Of a DNA stretch of 64,000 nucleotides, positions 1 through 8,873 are shown in pieces. The first letter of the stretch is position 1; the number at the start of each line of letters is the position of its first letter. The stretch is from SpSt-501 sp037481615 (GTDB lineage: Bacteria; Desulfobacterota; Desulfobacteria; Desulfobacterales; SpSt-501), in NCBI GenBank assembly GCA_037481615.1, contig JBBFLI010000016.1, one strand, 5' to 3'. The notes beneath the pieces are model-generated. The model saw only the letters and a program-made list of their open reading frames with translations, had not been told where the DNA came from and did not search any database. A program made the translations under genes and the position numbers.

Positions 1-5
1 AGATC

Positions 6-755
6 TCAGATCCCAGATTGGCGCCGAGATGTCAAGCCCTTTCGCCGGAGCCGGAAGAGAATACCGCGTCCGTTCCGGAATCGCCGCGCCCGCTCGGCCC
101 GCGGGGAGGACCCGAGGGTGGTCGCGCCCCCGCCGCCCCCGCCGCCGCCCCCCGTTCCCGCCGCACCGGGCGCAGCTCCGGCCCCGGCGCCTCCGGCGCC
201 GGCGGCCGCCGTCCGCTTTTCCTCTTCGGCAAGCTTTTTTTTCAGCTGCTCGATCGCCTGCGCCACCGAGGCCCCCGGCTCGGGCTCGGCCACCTTCTTT
301 TCGATGCGTTCGATCGCGCGATCGATCAGCTTGCGCGGATCCTTGGTGGCCTCCTTGAGCGATTTCTTTTCCTTCATCGGCTTCGGGGCGAGCGATACTT
401 CCGGCTTGGGCGGCTCCGGAGCGGCGCGCGCCGGCGGCGGCGGCGGGATTTCCCGGACCGGCGCCGGGGCCGGGGCCGGTTTCTCGGCGGCCGCAGGCTT
501 TTCGGCAGCCGCGGCCTCGGGCTGCGTCGCGGGCGGCCCCGGAGGCCCGCCGGGGCCCGGGGAGGACACCAGGCTCACCTGGATCGCCCCCCCCGGTGGG
601 ATCCGCGACGTCGATCCCAGCGAGGACGCGTTCAAAATCAGAAAGACGACCGCCGCGTGCAGCAGGAAAGATACGGCGATCCCCGGCCAGAGCGAGGGGG
701 GCTCGGCCTCCGGCATCTCCCCCCGCGGCCGTCCCTGGCGAAGAAAATCGCTCAT
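6..755 (-). CDS. TolA/TonB-like energy-transducing envelope protein, no recognisable C-terminal domain
   Basis: This 249-residue protein follows tolQ and tolR, overlapping tolR by 4 bases. It has the TolA/TonB plan: a short cytoplasmic N-terminus, one membrane anchor (about residues 25-45), a Pro/Ala-rich periplasmic stretch (70-130), a Lys/Glu coiled coil (130-185) and a Gly-rich hinge. TolA normally ends in a 90-100 residue domain that contacts TolB/Pal. Here the frame runs into an Arg-rich tail of about 35 residues and stops at base 6 with no such domain. A second minus-strand frame stays open to the window edge, so a frameshift in the G/C-run hinge is possible, but its visible residues do not look TolA-like either. 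The role is inferred from position and architecture. Confidence 0.7.
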   Translation of the reverse strand: MSDFLRQGRPRGEMPEAEPPSLWPGIAVSFLLHAAVVFLILNASSLGSTSRIPPGGAIQVSLVSSPGPGGPPGPPATQPEAAAAEKPAAAEKPAPAPAPVREIPPPPPARAAPEPPKPEVSLAPKPMKEKKSLKEATKDPRKLIDRAIERIEKKVAEPEPGASVAQAIEQLKKKLAEEEKRTAAAGAGGAGAGAAPGAAGTGGGGGGGGGATTLGSSPRAERARRFRNGRGILFRLRRKGLTSRRQSGI

Positions 756-1195
756 CCGCGTTTCGGTTTCCCCTTGCGGGAGTCTTTGTCCGCGGGCGGC
801 GGCTCGGTCACCATGCCGAGTTTTTCGACGCCCGCCTCCCGGATCTGGGCCATGACCGCAGCCACCACCCCGTAAGGGACCTCGCGATCGGCCTTGAGAT
901 ACACCTCGGCATTCGCCCTCCCCTGCACGATCTTTCCGAGCTTGTCCCCGAGCGTTTCCAGGTCCACGGCGAAGTCGTTGATGAAAATCTGCCGCTCCCG
1001 GTTCACCGTGACCATGAGCTGCTCGTCCTTCGTTTCGAGCGGCTTGGACGTCACCTGGGGCAGCGCCACGTCGAGCCCCTGGCTCATCATGGGGGCCGTC
1101 ACCATGAAGATGATCAGCAACACCAGCATGACGTCCACGAAGGGCGTCACGTTGATCTCGGAGAGAAACCCGTCATGGTTGCCGCCGGCCTTCAT
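752..1195 (-). CDS. tolR: TolR/ExbD-family proton-channel subunit
   Basis: TolR couples the proton-motive force to TolA together with TolQ. The 147-residue protein has a single membrane helix (about residues 20-40) led by the family signature NVTPFVDVMLVLLIIFM, whose Asp is the proton-carrying residue, and then a periplasmic domain. The start at 1195 is chosen because AAAGGAGG lies 6 bases upstream; a start 10 codons earlier has no such site. It overlaps the end of tolQ by 23 bases and the TolA-like gene by 4, so the three are co-transcribed. ExbD is the alternative name; the gene order favours Tol. Confidence 0.9.
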   Translation of the reverse strand: MKAGGNHDGFLSEINVTPFVDVMLVLLIIFMVTAPMMSQGLDVALPQVTSKPLETKDEQLMVTVNRERQIFINDFAVDLETLGDKLGKIVQGRANAEVYLKADREVPYGVVAAVMAQIREAGVEKLGMVTEPPPADKDSRKGKPKRG

Positions 1196-1928
1196 CGCGC
1201 CTCCTTTCGACCCGCAGGATGTCACGCTCGACGATGTTCAGGAAATCGGCCGAGAAGCTCTGGAACTCGGTTTCCACGATCCGGATCTTGCTCATGAAAT
1301 AGTTGTAGGCGATCACCGCGGGGATGGCGGCGGCCAGGCCGGCGGCCGTGGCGACCAGGGCCTCGGAAATGCCCGGGGCGACGACGGCCAGATTGGCCGA
1401 GCCCTTCAGGCCGATGCCGTGAAACGAGTTCATGATGCCCCAGACCGTTCCGAACAGCCCGATGAAGGGAGTCGTGTTGCCGGTCGTCGCCAGAAAGGGA
1501 ACGAGCTGGGTCATCCGGGTCATCTCGGTGTTGATCGCCCGGCGCAGGGCGCGCTTCACGTTGTCGGTGGCCGCCAGCCGCGCCCCGAAGCTGAACTGGG
1601 GCGAGGGCGCGGCTCCGGCGGGCGATTCCGGGCCTTCGCCGAGCTGGCTGGTTTTCTTGAGCTCCAGGTAGGCGATGCGGAAGATCCGCGCGAGCGGGCT
1701 TCCCGGCAGGCTCTTCGCCTTGGCGAAGGCGCTCGAGAAATCGCGGCTCTTCCAGAAGTACTCGCTGAACTCGGCGGACTCGCGGAACGCCCGTCGGATG
1801 TAGCGGAACTTGACGACGATGATCGCCCAGGTGGCGACGGAGAAAAACAGCAGAATCGCCATGACGAGCTGGACGACCAGCCCCGCGTTGCGGATCATCA
1901 GGATCAGGTCGAGGGATGAAAAGTCCAT
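1173..1928 (-). CDS. tolQ: TolQ/ExbB/MotA-family proton-channel protein
   Basis: This is the channel-forming subunit of the Tol motor (251 residues). It has an N-terminal membrane helix (about 15-35), a long cytoplasmic loop, and two C-terminal helices around residues 140-165 and 180-205. The segment NTTPFIGLFGTVWGIMNSF is the conserved TolQ/ExbB motif. It is the first gene of the tolQ-tolR-tolA-like operon, and a strong sigma-70-type promoter lies about 160 bases upstream. The Tol system keeps the outer membrane attached during division, which fits a Gram-negative cell. Confidence 0.92.
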   Translation of the reverse strand: MDFSSLDLILMIRNAGLVVQLVMAILLFFSVATWAIIVVKFRYIRRAFRESAEFSEYFWKSRDFSSAFAKAKSLPGSPLARIFRIAYLELKKTSQLGEGPESPAGAAPSPQFSFGARLAATDNVKRALRRAINTEMTRMTQLVPFLATTGNTTPFIGLFGTVWGIMNSFHGIGLKGSANLAVVAPGISEALVATAAGLAAAIPAVIAYNYFMSKIRIVETEFQSFSADFLNIVERDILRVERRRDEGRRQP

Positions 1929-2092
1929 GCGTCGCGTTCGATCCTCCTTGAGGTTTTTCCCGGGTTTCGGAACGTGAGGTCGCGCAGGACGGGACTGTGT
2001 GCGGCCGGTTTCCGCCCGGCTCCTGCCGCAGCCGACGCTCGAGGCCGGAGGCCCGAAAGCAGTACCGTGGCGGCGGTTCCTGAAATCCGATT

Positions 2093-2120
2093 ATTGTAGC
2101 CGAAAATGGAAAAATGTCAA
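2093..2120 (-). promoter_or_regulatory. sigma-70-type promoter of the tol operon
   Basis: Read on the minus strand, TTGACA (2115-2120) and TACAAT (2093-2098) are separated by 16 bases in an AT-rich patch. The predicted start near 2086 gives a leader of about 160 bases to tolQ. Nothing else was recognised in the 1929-2244 gap apart from the ribosome-binding site of the divergent HD gene. Confidence 0.7.
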
Positions 2121-2244
2121 AAGCCTTCGAAAACCGGTTGCTTTTTCCCGGGGGGCGTCATAGCAGGCTGTCAAAAATCGGCCTGGATCGCGCCGCTCGG
2201 GGGGCCCCCCCGCGGCGCCGAGAACGCGAAAGGAACGTCTTTCC

Positions 2245-2841
2245 ATGAAGCGCATCGCCCAGTTTCTCTTCGAAGCCCGCATGCTCAAAGAGATTCCACG
2301 ATCGGGCTTTCCCTTCCTGGGATCCGGCCGCGAGACGGTCGCCGAGCACGTGTACATGACCGCCCTGATCGGCTGGAGCCTGGCGCAGATGACCCCCGGC
2401 GCGGACGCGGGCCGGGTTGTCGCGCTTTGCCTGGCCCATGACCTGCCCGAGGCGCGCACCGGGGACCTGAACTCGGTGCACAAGCATTACGTCCGCGCCG
2501 ACGAGGAGCGGGCCGCGGCCGATCTCGCCCGCGGATTGCCGTTCGAGGCGGAGCTCGAGGAGCTGCTCGCCGAGTTCCGCTCCGGCCGCAGCCCGGAAGC
2601 CGCGCTCGCCCGCGACGCCGACCAGTTGAGCCTGATCCTCGACCTCAAGGATCTCCAGGACATCGGCTTTGCCGGGCCCCGCGATTGGCTCCCCTACGTG
2701 CTCGGCCGGCTGAAGACCGAAGCCGGCAAATCCCTCGCCCGGGCGGTTTTGGAGACCCCCCGGGACGCCTGGTGGCGGCCCGCCGCGGACGCCCACGAAG
2801 CCGAAAGAAACCCCGGAGGGGGGCCCGCCGCGGGTGGTTGA
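2245..2841 (+). CDS. HD-domain phosphohydrolase (YfbR/HDDC2-like)
   Basis: The 198-residue soluble protein carries the metal-binding residues of the HD superfamily in order: AEHVYM near residue 33, LAHDLPEARTGD near 72-83, and a later Asp in ARDADQLS near 133. This spacing and length match the YfbR/HDDC2 group, whose members dephosphorylate 5'-deoxynucleoside monophosphates. Substrate specificity cannot be read here. The last 25 residues are Gly/Ala-rich and probably disordered. The gene is divergent from tolQ and lies 57 bases before sdhC, but sdhC has its own promoter across this stop codon, so the two need not be one operon. Confidence 0.8.
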   Translation: MKRIAQFLFEARMLKEIPRSGFPFLGSGRETVAEHVYMTALIGWSLAQMTPGADAGRVVALCLAHDLPEARTGDLNSVHKHYVRADEERAAADLARGLPFEAELEELLAEFRSGRSPEAALARDADQLSLILDLKDLQDIGFAGPRDWLPYVLGRLKTEAGKSLARAVLETPRDAWWRPAADAHEAERNPGGGPAAGG

Positions 2842-2865
2842 CAAGGCGTCGATCGCGGGTCTAAA
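2838..2865 (+). promoter_or_regulatory. sigma-70-type promoter of sdhCAB
   Basis: TTGACA (2838-2843) overlaps the stop codon of the HD gene and is followed after 16 bases by TCTAAA (2860-2865). The predicted start near 2872 gives a leader of about 27 bases to sdhC. Confidence 0.55.
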
Positions 2866-2898
2866 AGTGTCATTTCGCGGAAACACTCACCGGGAGCC

Positions 2899-3546
2899 AT
2901 GACGATGAGCTGGTTGTTCTCTCTCCTGGGGTCTTCGGTCGGCAAGAAATGGATGATGGCCGTGACCGGCTTCGCCTTTCTCGGCTTTCTCGCCGCCCAC
3001 TTCGCAGGCAACCTGACCGTCTTCGGCGGGCGCGACGCCTTCAACGGGTACGCCGAGCGGCTGCAATCCCTGGGCCCGATCCTGCACCTCTTCCGCGCCG
3101 GGCTGATCGCCTGTGCGCTCGTGCACATCACGACGGGGATCACCCTGTTCTTCCAGAACCGCGGGGCAAGGCCGATCGGCTACCAGGTTTCCACGAGCGC
3201 CGGCGGCCGCACCCTGGGCTCCCGCACCATGCCCTATTCGGGGCTGCTGATCCTCGCCTTCGTCGTCTTCCACCTCTTCCACTTCACCTTCGTGGACAAG
3301 ACATCGATCACGATCTTCGAGCGGGTGGTCGCGGCCTTCCGCCAGCCCGCGCTCGCGGCCCTCTACAGCGCGATGATGATCGTCGTCGCCTTTCACGTCC
3401 GGCATGGCTTCTGGAGCGCCTTCCAGACGCTCGGCCTCCACCACCCCAAATACATGCCCTGGATCTTCGCCCTGAGCCTCGCGGCCGCTTTCGGAACGGC
3501 GATCGGCTTCGGCGCCCTGCCGATTCTCGTCGCCGCGCGGATGTAG
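2899..3546 (+). CDS. sdhC: Succinate dehydrogenase/fumarate reductase cytochrome b subunit
   Basis: This membrane anchor and quinone-binding subunit has 215 residues and five predicted membrane helices, the large single-polypeptide type found in Bacillus, Bacteroidetes and Geobacter-like bacteria. Histidines in the helices (AAHFAGN, LVHITTG, HLFHFTF, FHVRHGFW) can ligate two haem b groups. Such di-haem enzymes work with menaquinone and can run as fumarate reductase or, driven by membrane potential, as succinate dehydrogenase. It is the first gene of sdhC-sdhA-sdhB. Direction in vivo cannot be told from sequence. Confidence 0.9.
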   Translation: MTMSWLFSLLGSSVGKKWMMAVTGFAFLGFLAAHFAGNLTVFGGRDAFNGYAERLQSLGPILHLFRAGLIACALVHITTGITLFFQNRGARPIGYQVSTSAGGRTLGSRTMPYSGLLILAFVVFHLFHFTFVDKTSITIFERVVAAFRQPALAALYSAMMIVVAFHVRHGFWSAFQTLGLHHPKYMPWIFALSLAAAFGTAIGFGALPILVAARM

Positions 3547-3576
3547 CCCGGGCGGCACCGAAGGGAGAACGCACCC

Positions 3577-5486
<1,910 letters not shown>

Positions 5487-5490
<4 letters not shown>

Positions 5491-6251
5491 GCCAACGCAT
5501 CCGTCTGACCCTGAAGATCTGGCGCCAGAAGGGGCCCGCGGATCCGGGTCACTTCGAGACCTTCGCGGCGGAGGACATCTCGACGGACATGTCCTTTCTC
5601 GAGATGCTCGACGTGGTGAACGAGAAACTGACCCTCGAGGGGCGGGAGCCCGTCGCCTTCGACCACGACTGCCGGGAGGGGATCTGCGGTTCCTGCGGGG
5701 CGGTGGTGAACGGCCGGCCGCACGGCCACCTGCGCGGGACGACGCTTTGTCAGCTCCACATGCGCCATTTCCGCGACGGCGACACGATCGTGATCGAGCC
5801 CTTCCGCGCCCGGGCCTTCCCGGTGATCAAGGATCTCGTGGTGGATCGCAGCGCGCTCGACCGCCTCATCCAATCGGGCGGGTTCGTCTCGGTGAACACC
5901 GGCAGCGCACCGGAGGCGAATACGCTCCCCGTGCCGCCCGATCGCGCGGAGCGGGCGATGGACGCGGCGGCCTGCATCGGCTGCGGGGCCTGCGTCGCGG
6001 CCTGCCCGAACGCCTCGGCCATGCTCTTCACGAGCGCCAAGGTCTCCCATCTCGCCCTGCTGCCGCAGGGCCGCCCCGAGGCCGCCCGCCGCGTGCTCTC
6101 GATGGTGCGCGCCATGGACGCCTGCGGGTTCGGCAACTGTTCCAACCACCGCGAGTGCGAAATGACCTGCCCCAAGGAAATCTCGATCGTGCACATCGCC
6201 CGCCTGAACCGGGAGGCGCTCAAGGCGGGATTCCTCTCCCCCGAGCGGTGA
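5487..6251 (+). CDS. sdhB: Succinate dehydrogenase/fumarate reductase iron-sulfur subunit
   Basis: The 254-residue electron-transfer subunit links FAD in SdhA to haem and quinone in SdhC. Cysteine groups are intact: CREGICGSC plus a later Cys for the [2Fe-2S] cluster (about 62-88), CIGCGACVAACP for [4Fe-4S], and CGFGNC with ECEMTCPKE for the [3Fe-4S]/[4Fe-4S] pair. The start is an in-frame codon overlapping the sdhA stop. The gene ends inside a perfect 18-bp palindrome shared with the convergent kinase gene. Confidence 0.95.
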
Positions 6252-6265
6252 CCCGCGCGGGTCAC
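6248..6265. terminator. 18-bp perfect palindrome between convergent stop codons
   Basis: GTGACCCGC followed directly by GCGGGTCAC is fully self-complementary. It contains the TGA of sdhB (6249-6251) and, on the other strand, the TGA of the kinase gene (6262-6264). No U-tract follows on either side, so it is not a classical intrinsic terminator. It may still form a 3' end-protecting hairpin for both transcripts. Confidence 0.4.
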
Positions 6266-7533
6266 TCCTCGAGCAGCTCGCGCACCTTGCCGAGCAGCGC
6301 CGGGATGTCGAAGGGCTTGGGGAGCACGTGGGTGAAGCCGAGCCGGGCGAGCTCGGCGAGCTTGGGGTGCCCGGGGAACCCCGTCGTCAAGATCACCTTC
6401 ATCCCCGCGAGCGCCGGCTCGGCGCGAATGTGCCGGCAGACCTCGACGCCGTCCATCTCCGGCATCAGCACATCGAGCAGGACCAGCGCCGGCCGCCACG
6501 TCCCCAGGCGGATCAGGGCCTCGATGCCGTTGACGGCCTCCTCGAGCAGGTAGCGACGCGGCATCGCGAGCGCTTCCAACAGGATGTGCCGCACGAGCGG
6601 GTCGTCGTCCACGACGAGGATCCGCGGCGCCTTCTTCTGCATCGGGGTGGGCAGCTTGAGGCGGAAGACCGCCCCGCCGCCGGGACGGTTTTCGAAGTCG
6701 ATCGACCCGCCGTGGGCCCGCGCCAGGCGCTCGCTGACCGAGAGGCCGAGCCCCGTGCCGCCCTGGGCCTGCTTGTCGGTCACGAAGGGGAGAAAGATGC
6801 GTTCGGCGATTTCGGCGGCGACCCCGCGGCCGTTGTCCGCGACACTCACCTGGACGCAGCCGTCCCGCAGGGAAAACTCCGTCCGCACCGAGACCTCGCC
6901 GTGGTCGTGGTCGATCGCCTGGACGGCGTTGACGAGGAGGTTGACCACGATCTGCTCGAGGTTCTGCAGGTTCGCCTCGATGGCGGGCAGCTCGGAGGCG
7001 AGCTCGAGCTGGAGCCGAACGCCGGCGCGGCTGAACGTGCTCTGACACAGCCGCAGCGCGTTGTTCACCGCCGCATTGACATCCAGCGGTTCGCGTTCGG
7101 CGGGGTCGCTCTGGCGCGAGAACCGCTTGAGCTCGCCCACGATGCGCACCACGCGCTGGGCCGCGAGCTCCATGTCGGCGATCAGCTGCGGCATCCGCTG
7201 TTCGAGGAAGGCGGCCGTGAGCCCCCCGAAGCGGCGTTCGGCGTCGCGTCGGCTTTCCTCGCGCAGAAGCGGCAGGAGATCGGCCCACGTCTTGCGCAAC
7301 AGCGGCAGGTTGTAGAGGATGAGGCCGATCGGGTTGTTGATCTCGTGGGCGACGCCGGCGACCAGCGTGCCCAGGGTTTCCATCTTCTGGGCCTGCTCGA
7401 GCTGCCGTTCCAGCTCGGAGAGCTGCTGCTCGCGTTGCCTGAGCAGGCCCTCCAGGCGCCGGCACTCGGCGCGCATCTCCGCGAGGGCCGGCCCGGGGGC
7501 ATCGCTCCTGCGGGAGGGGGCGTCGTCCTTCAT
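6262..7533 (-). CDS. Soluble hybrid sensor histidine kinase with C-terminal receiver domain
   Basis: The 423-residue protein has an N-terminal coiled coil (about 15-50), a HisKA domain with the phospho-acceptor in GVAHEINNP (about 57-65), and an HATPase domain with NLLVNAVQA, ADNGRG and GGTGLGLS. A C-terminal receiver follows (about 305-423) with VVDDD, phospho-acceptor Asp in LLDVLMPE and Lys in PKPFD. There is no membrane segment or PAS/GAF sensor, so it must receive its signal in the cytoplasm or from a partner. The nearby recR-dnaX genes are housekeeping and give no clue to its target. It overlaps the YkgJ-like gene by 4 bases. Confidence 0.88.
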   Translation of the reverse strand: MKDDAPSRRSDAPGPALAEMRAECRRLEGLLRQREQQLSELERQLEQAQKMETLGTLVAGVAHEINNPIGLILYNLPLLRKTWADLLPLLREESRRDAERRFGGLTAAFLEQRMPQLIADMELAAQRVVRIVGELKRFSRQSDPAEREPLDVNAAVNNALRLCQSTFSRAGVRLQLELASELPAIEANLQNLEQIVVNLLVNAVQAIDHDHGEVSVRTEFSLRDGCVQVSVADNGRGVAAEIAERIFLPFVTDKQAQGGTGLGLSVSERLARAHGGSIDFENRPGGGAVFRLKLPTPMQKKAPRILVVDDDPLVRHILLEALAMPRRYLLEEAVNGIEALIRLGTWRPALVLLDVLMPEMDGVEVCRHIRAEPALAGMKVILTTGFPGHPKLAELARLGFTHVLPKPFDIPALLGKVRELLEE

Positions 7534-7967
7534 GGGTCGAGCGGGGGGTTCCCGGGTGCGGCGGGATCCTCTTCGGCCCGGAGACGCTCCGCCGTGAAGC
7601 GCAGGACGCGCGGCAGCGGGGCCTCCGCCCGCATCCCCGGGCAGACCGCGGCCATGACCCGCCAGTTTCCGGGGTCACGCAGCAGGCTCTCGATGAAGGG
7701 CCAGCGGCGGCACATGCGCGGCTTGACGGGGTGGATGCGGCAGAGCCCCTCCCAGAAGACGCAATAGCCGTCTTCGCGCTGGCCGATCAGGAAGCGCTTT
7801 CCCGCCGGCAGGCAGAAGTCTTCCCGCACCCGGTCGGGGGTCTGGTTCAGGAAGCGGGCGATCGCGGCGATGTCCCCTTCGTCCACGACGGTGCCGCCGT
7901 AGCCCCTGCAGCAGTCGCCGCAGCGCCGGCAGACGAAGAGATCGGGGGCCTCCTCATCCCAGCGCAT
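7530..7967 (-). CDS. YkgJ-family cysteine-cluster protein
   Basis: The 145-residue protein has the pattern of the YkgJ/Fli-B zinc- or iron-binding family: CRRCGDCCRGYGG near residues 13-25, then a Cys near 51, YCVFWEGLCRIHPVKPRMCR (about 68-87) and a late Cys. Eight or more cysteines suggest a metal site, possibly [4Fe-4S]. No catalytic role is established for most members. It is sandwiched between recR (14-base overlap) and the kinase gene (4-base overlap), so it is translated from the dnaX-ybaB-recR transcript. Confidence 0.8.
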   Translation of the reverse strand: MRWDEEAPDLFVCRRCGDCCRGYGGTVVDEGDIAAIARFLNQTPDRVREDFCLPAGKRFLIGQREDGYCVFWEGLCRIHPVKPRMCRRWPFIESLLRDPGNWRVMAAVCPGMRAEAPLPRVLRFTAERLRAEEDPAAPGNPPLDP

Positions 7968-8556
7968 GGCGCGCCTCCAGGGCTTTCCTGAGCGTCACCG
8001 GGTCCACGTATTTGAGATCCCCGCCCACGGGCACGCCGGAGGCGATGCGCGAGACGACGACGGGAAACGAGGCCAGCCGGGCGGCCAGGTAGGCCGCCGT
8101 CGCTTCCCCCTCGACGCCGGTCGATGTCGCGATCACCACCTCCCGCACGCCGCCCGCCGCCACGCGGGCGAGCAGCTCCGCGATGCGCAGGTTCTCCGGT
8201 CCGACGCCGCTCAGAGGGGAGATCGCCCCGAGCAGCACGTGGTAGAGACCGCGGAACGCACCCGACCGTTCCAGGACGGCCAGGTCGGCAGGCTGCTCGA
8301 CCACGCAGAGGAGCGAGGCGTCGCGCGCGGGGTCGGAGCAGACCGCGCAGAGTTCGGCGGCGCTCAGCGCAAAGCAGCGGCTGCAAAGGCGGACGCCGCG
8401 GCGGGCCTCGACCAGGCTGCGCGAGAGCTCCTCGACCCAGCCCTCCGGGGCGGTGAGCACGTACTGCGCCAGCCGCTCGGCCGTCTTTTCCCCCACGCCG
8501 GGAAGGCGCGTGAGCAGCGTGATCAGCCGCCGCAGCGGCGCCGGGTGCGGGTCCAT
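7954..8556 (-). CDS. recR: Recombination mediator protein RecR
   Basis: RecR works with RecO (and RecF) to load RecA on single-stranded gaps. The protein has 200 residues, the usual family length: an N-terminal helix-hairpin-helix (RLPGVGEKTAERLAQYVL), a C4 zinc finger (CSRCFALSAAELCAVC), and a Toprim domain beginning with CVVEQPADLAVLE. The start at 8556 is chosen because the family begins just before the hairpin motif; the open frame continues upstream only through ybaB antisense-like residues. It is third in dnaX-ybaB-recR, a widely conserved order. Confidence 0.95.
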   Translation of the reverse strand: MDPHPAPLRRLITLLTRLPGVGEKTAERLAQYVLTAPEGWVEELSRSLVEARRGVRLCSRCFALSAAELCAVCSDPARDASLLCVVEQPADLAVLERSGAFRGLYHVLLGAISPLSGVGPENLRIAELLARVAAGGVREVVIATSTGVEGEATAAYLAARLASFPVVVSRIASGVPVGGDLKYVDPVTLRKALEARHALG

Positions 8557-8558
8557 GG

Positions 8559-8873
8559 TCACATCCCCCCCCCCGGCAGGGTCAGACCGCCGGTCAGCTT
8601 TCCCATTTCCGCCGCCGCCATCTCCCGGGAACGCCCGAGGGCGTCGTTCACGGCGGCCAGCACGAGATCCTGCAAGAGCTCCACATCCTTCGGGTCGACC
8701 ACCTCGGGTTCGATCGCGAGCGAGACGATCTCCTGCCGGCCGTTCACGACGACCCGGACCATGCCGCCTCCGGAGGAGGCCTCGACGGTCCGGGACGCCA
8801 GCTCTTCCTGCAGTTTGAGCATGCGTGCCTGCAGTTTTTGCGCTTCGCGGAGCATGTTGCCCATCGATTTCAT
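8559..8873 (-). CDS. ybaB: YbaB/EbfC-family nucleoid-associated protein
   Basis: This small DNA-binding protein (104 residues) forms dimers that look like tweezers on DNA. It has an N-terminal helix with MGNMLREAQKLQARML, a central beta-sheet core (VVVNGRQEIVSLAIEP) and a Gly/Met-rich tail. Its ATG overlaps the dnaX stop codon (ATGA), and it ends 3 bases before recR starts. The dnaX-ybaB-recR arrangement supports the assignment. Confidence 0.92.
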   Translation of the reverse strand: MKSMGNMLREAQKLQARMLKLQEELASRTVEASSGGGMVRVVVNGRQEIVSLAIEPEVVDPKDVELLQDLVLAAVNDALGRSREMAAAEMGKLTGGLTLPGGGM

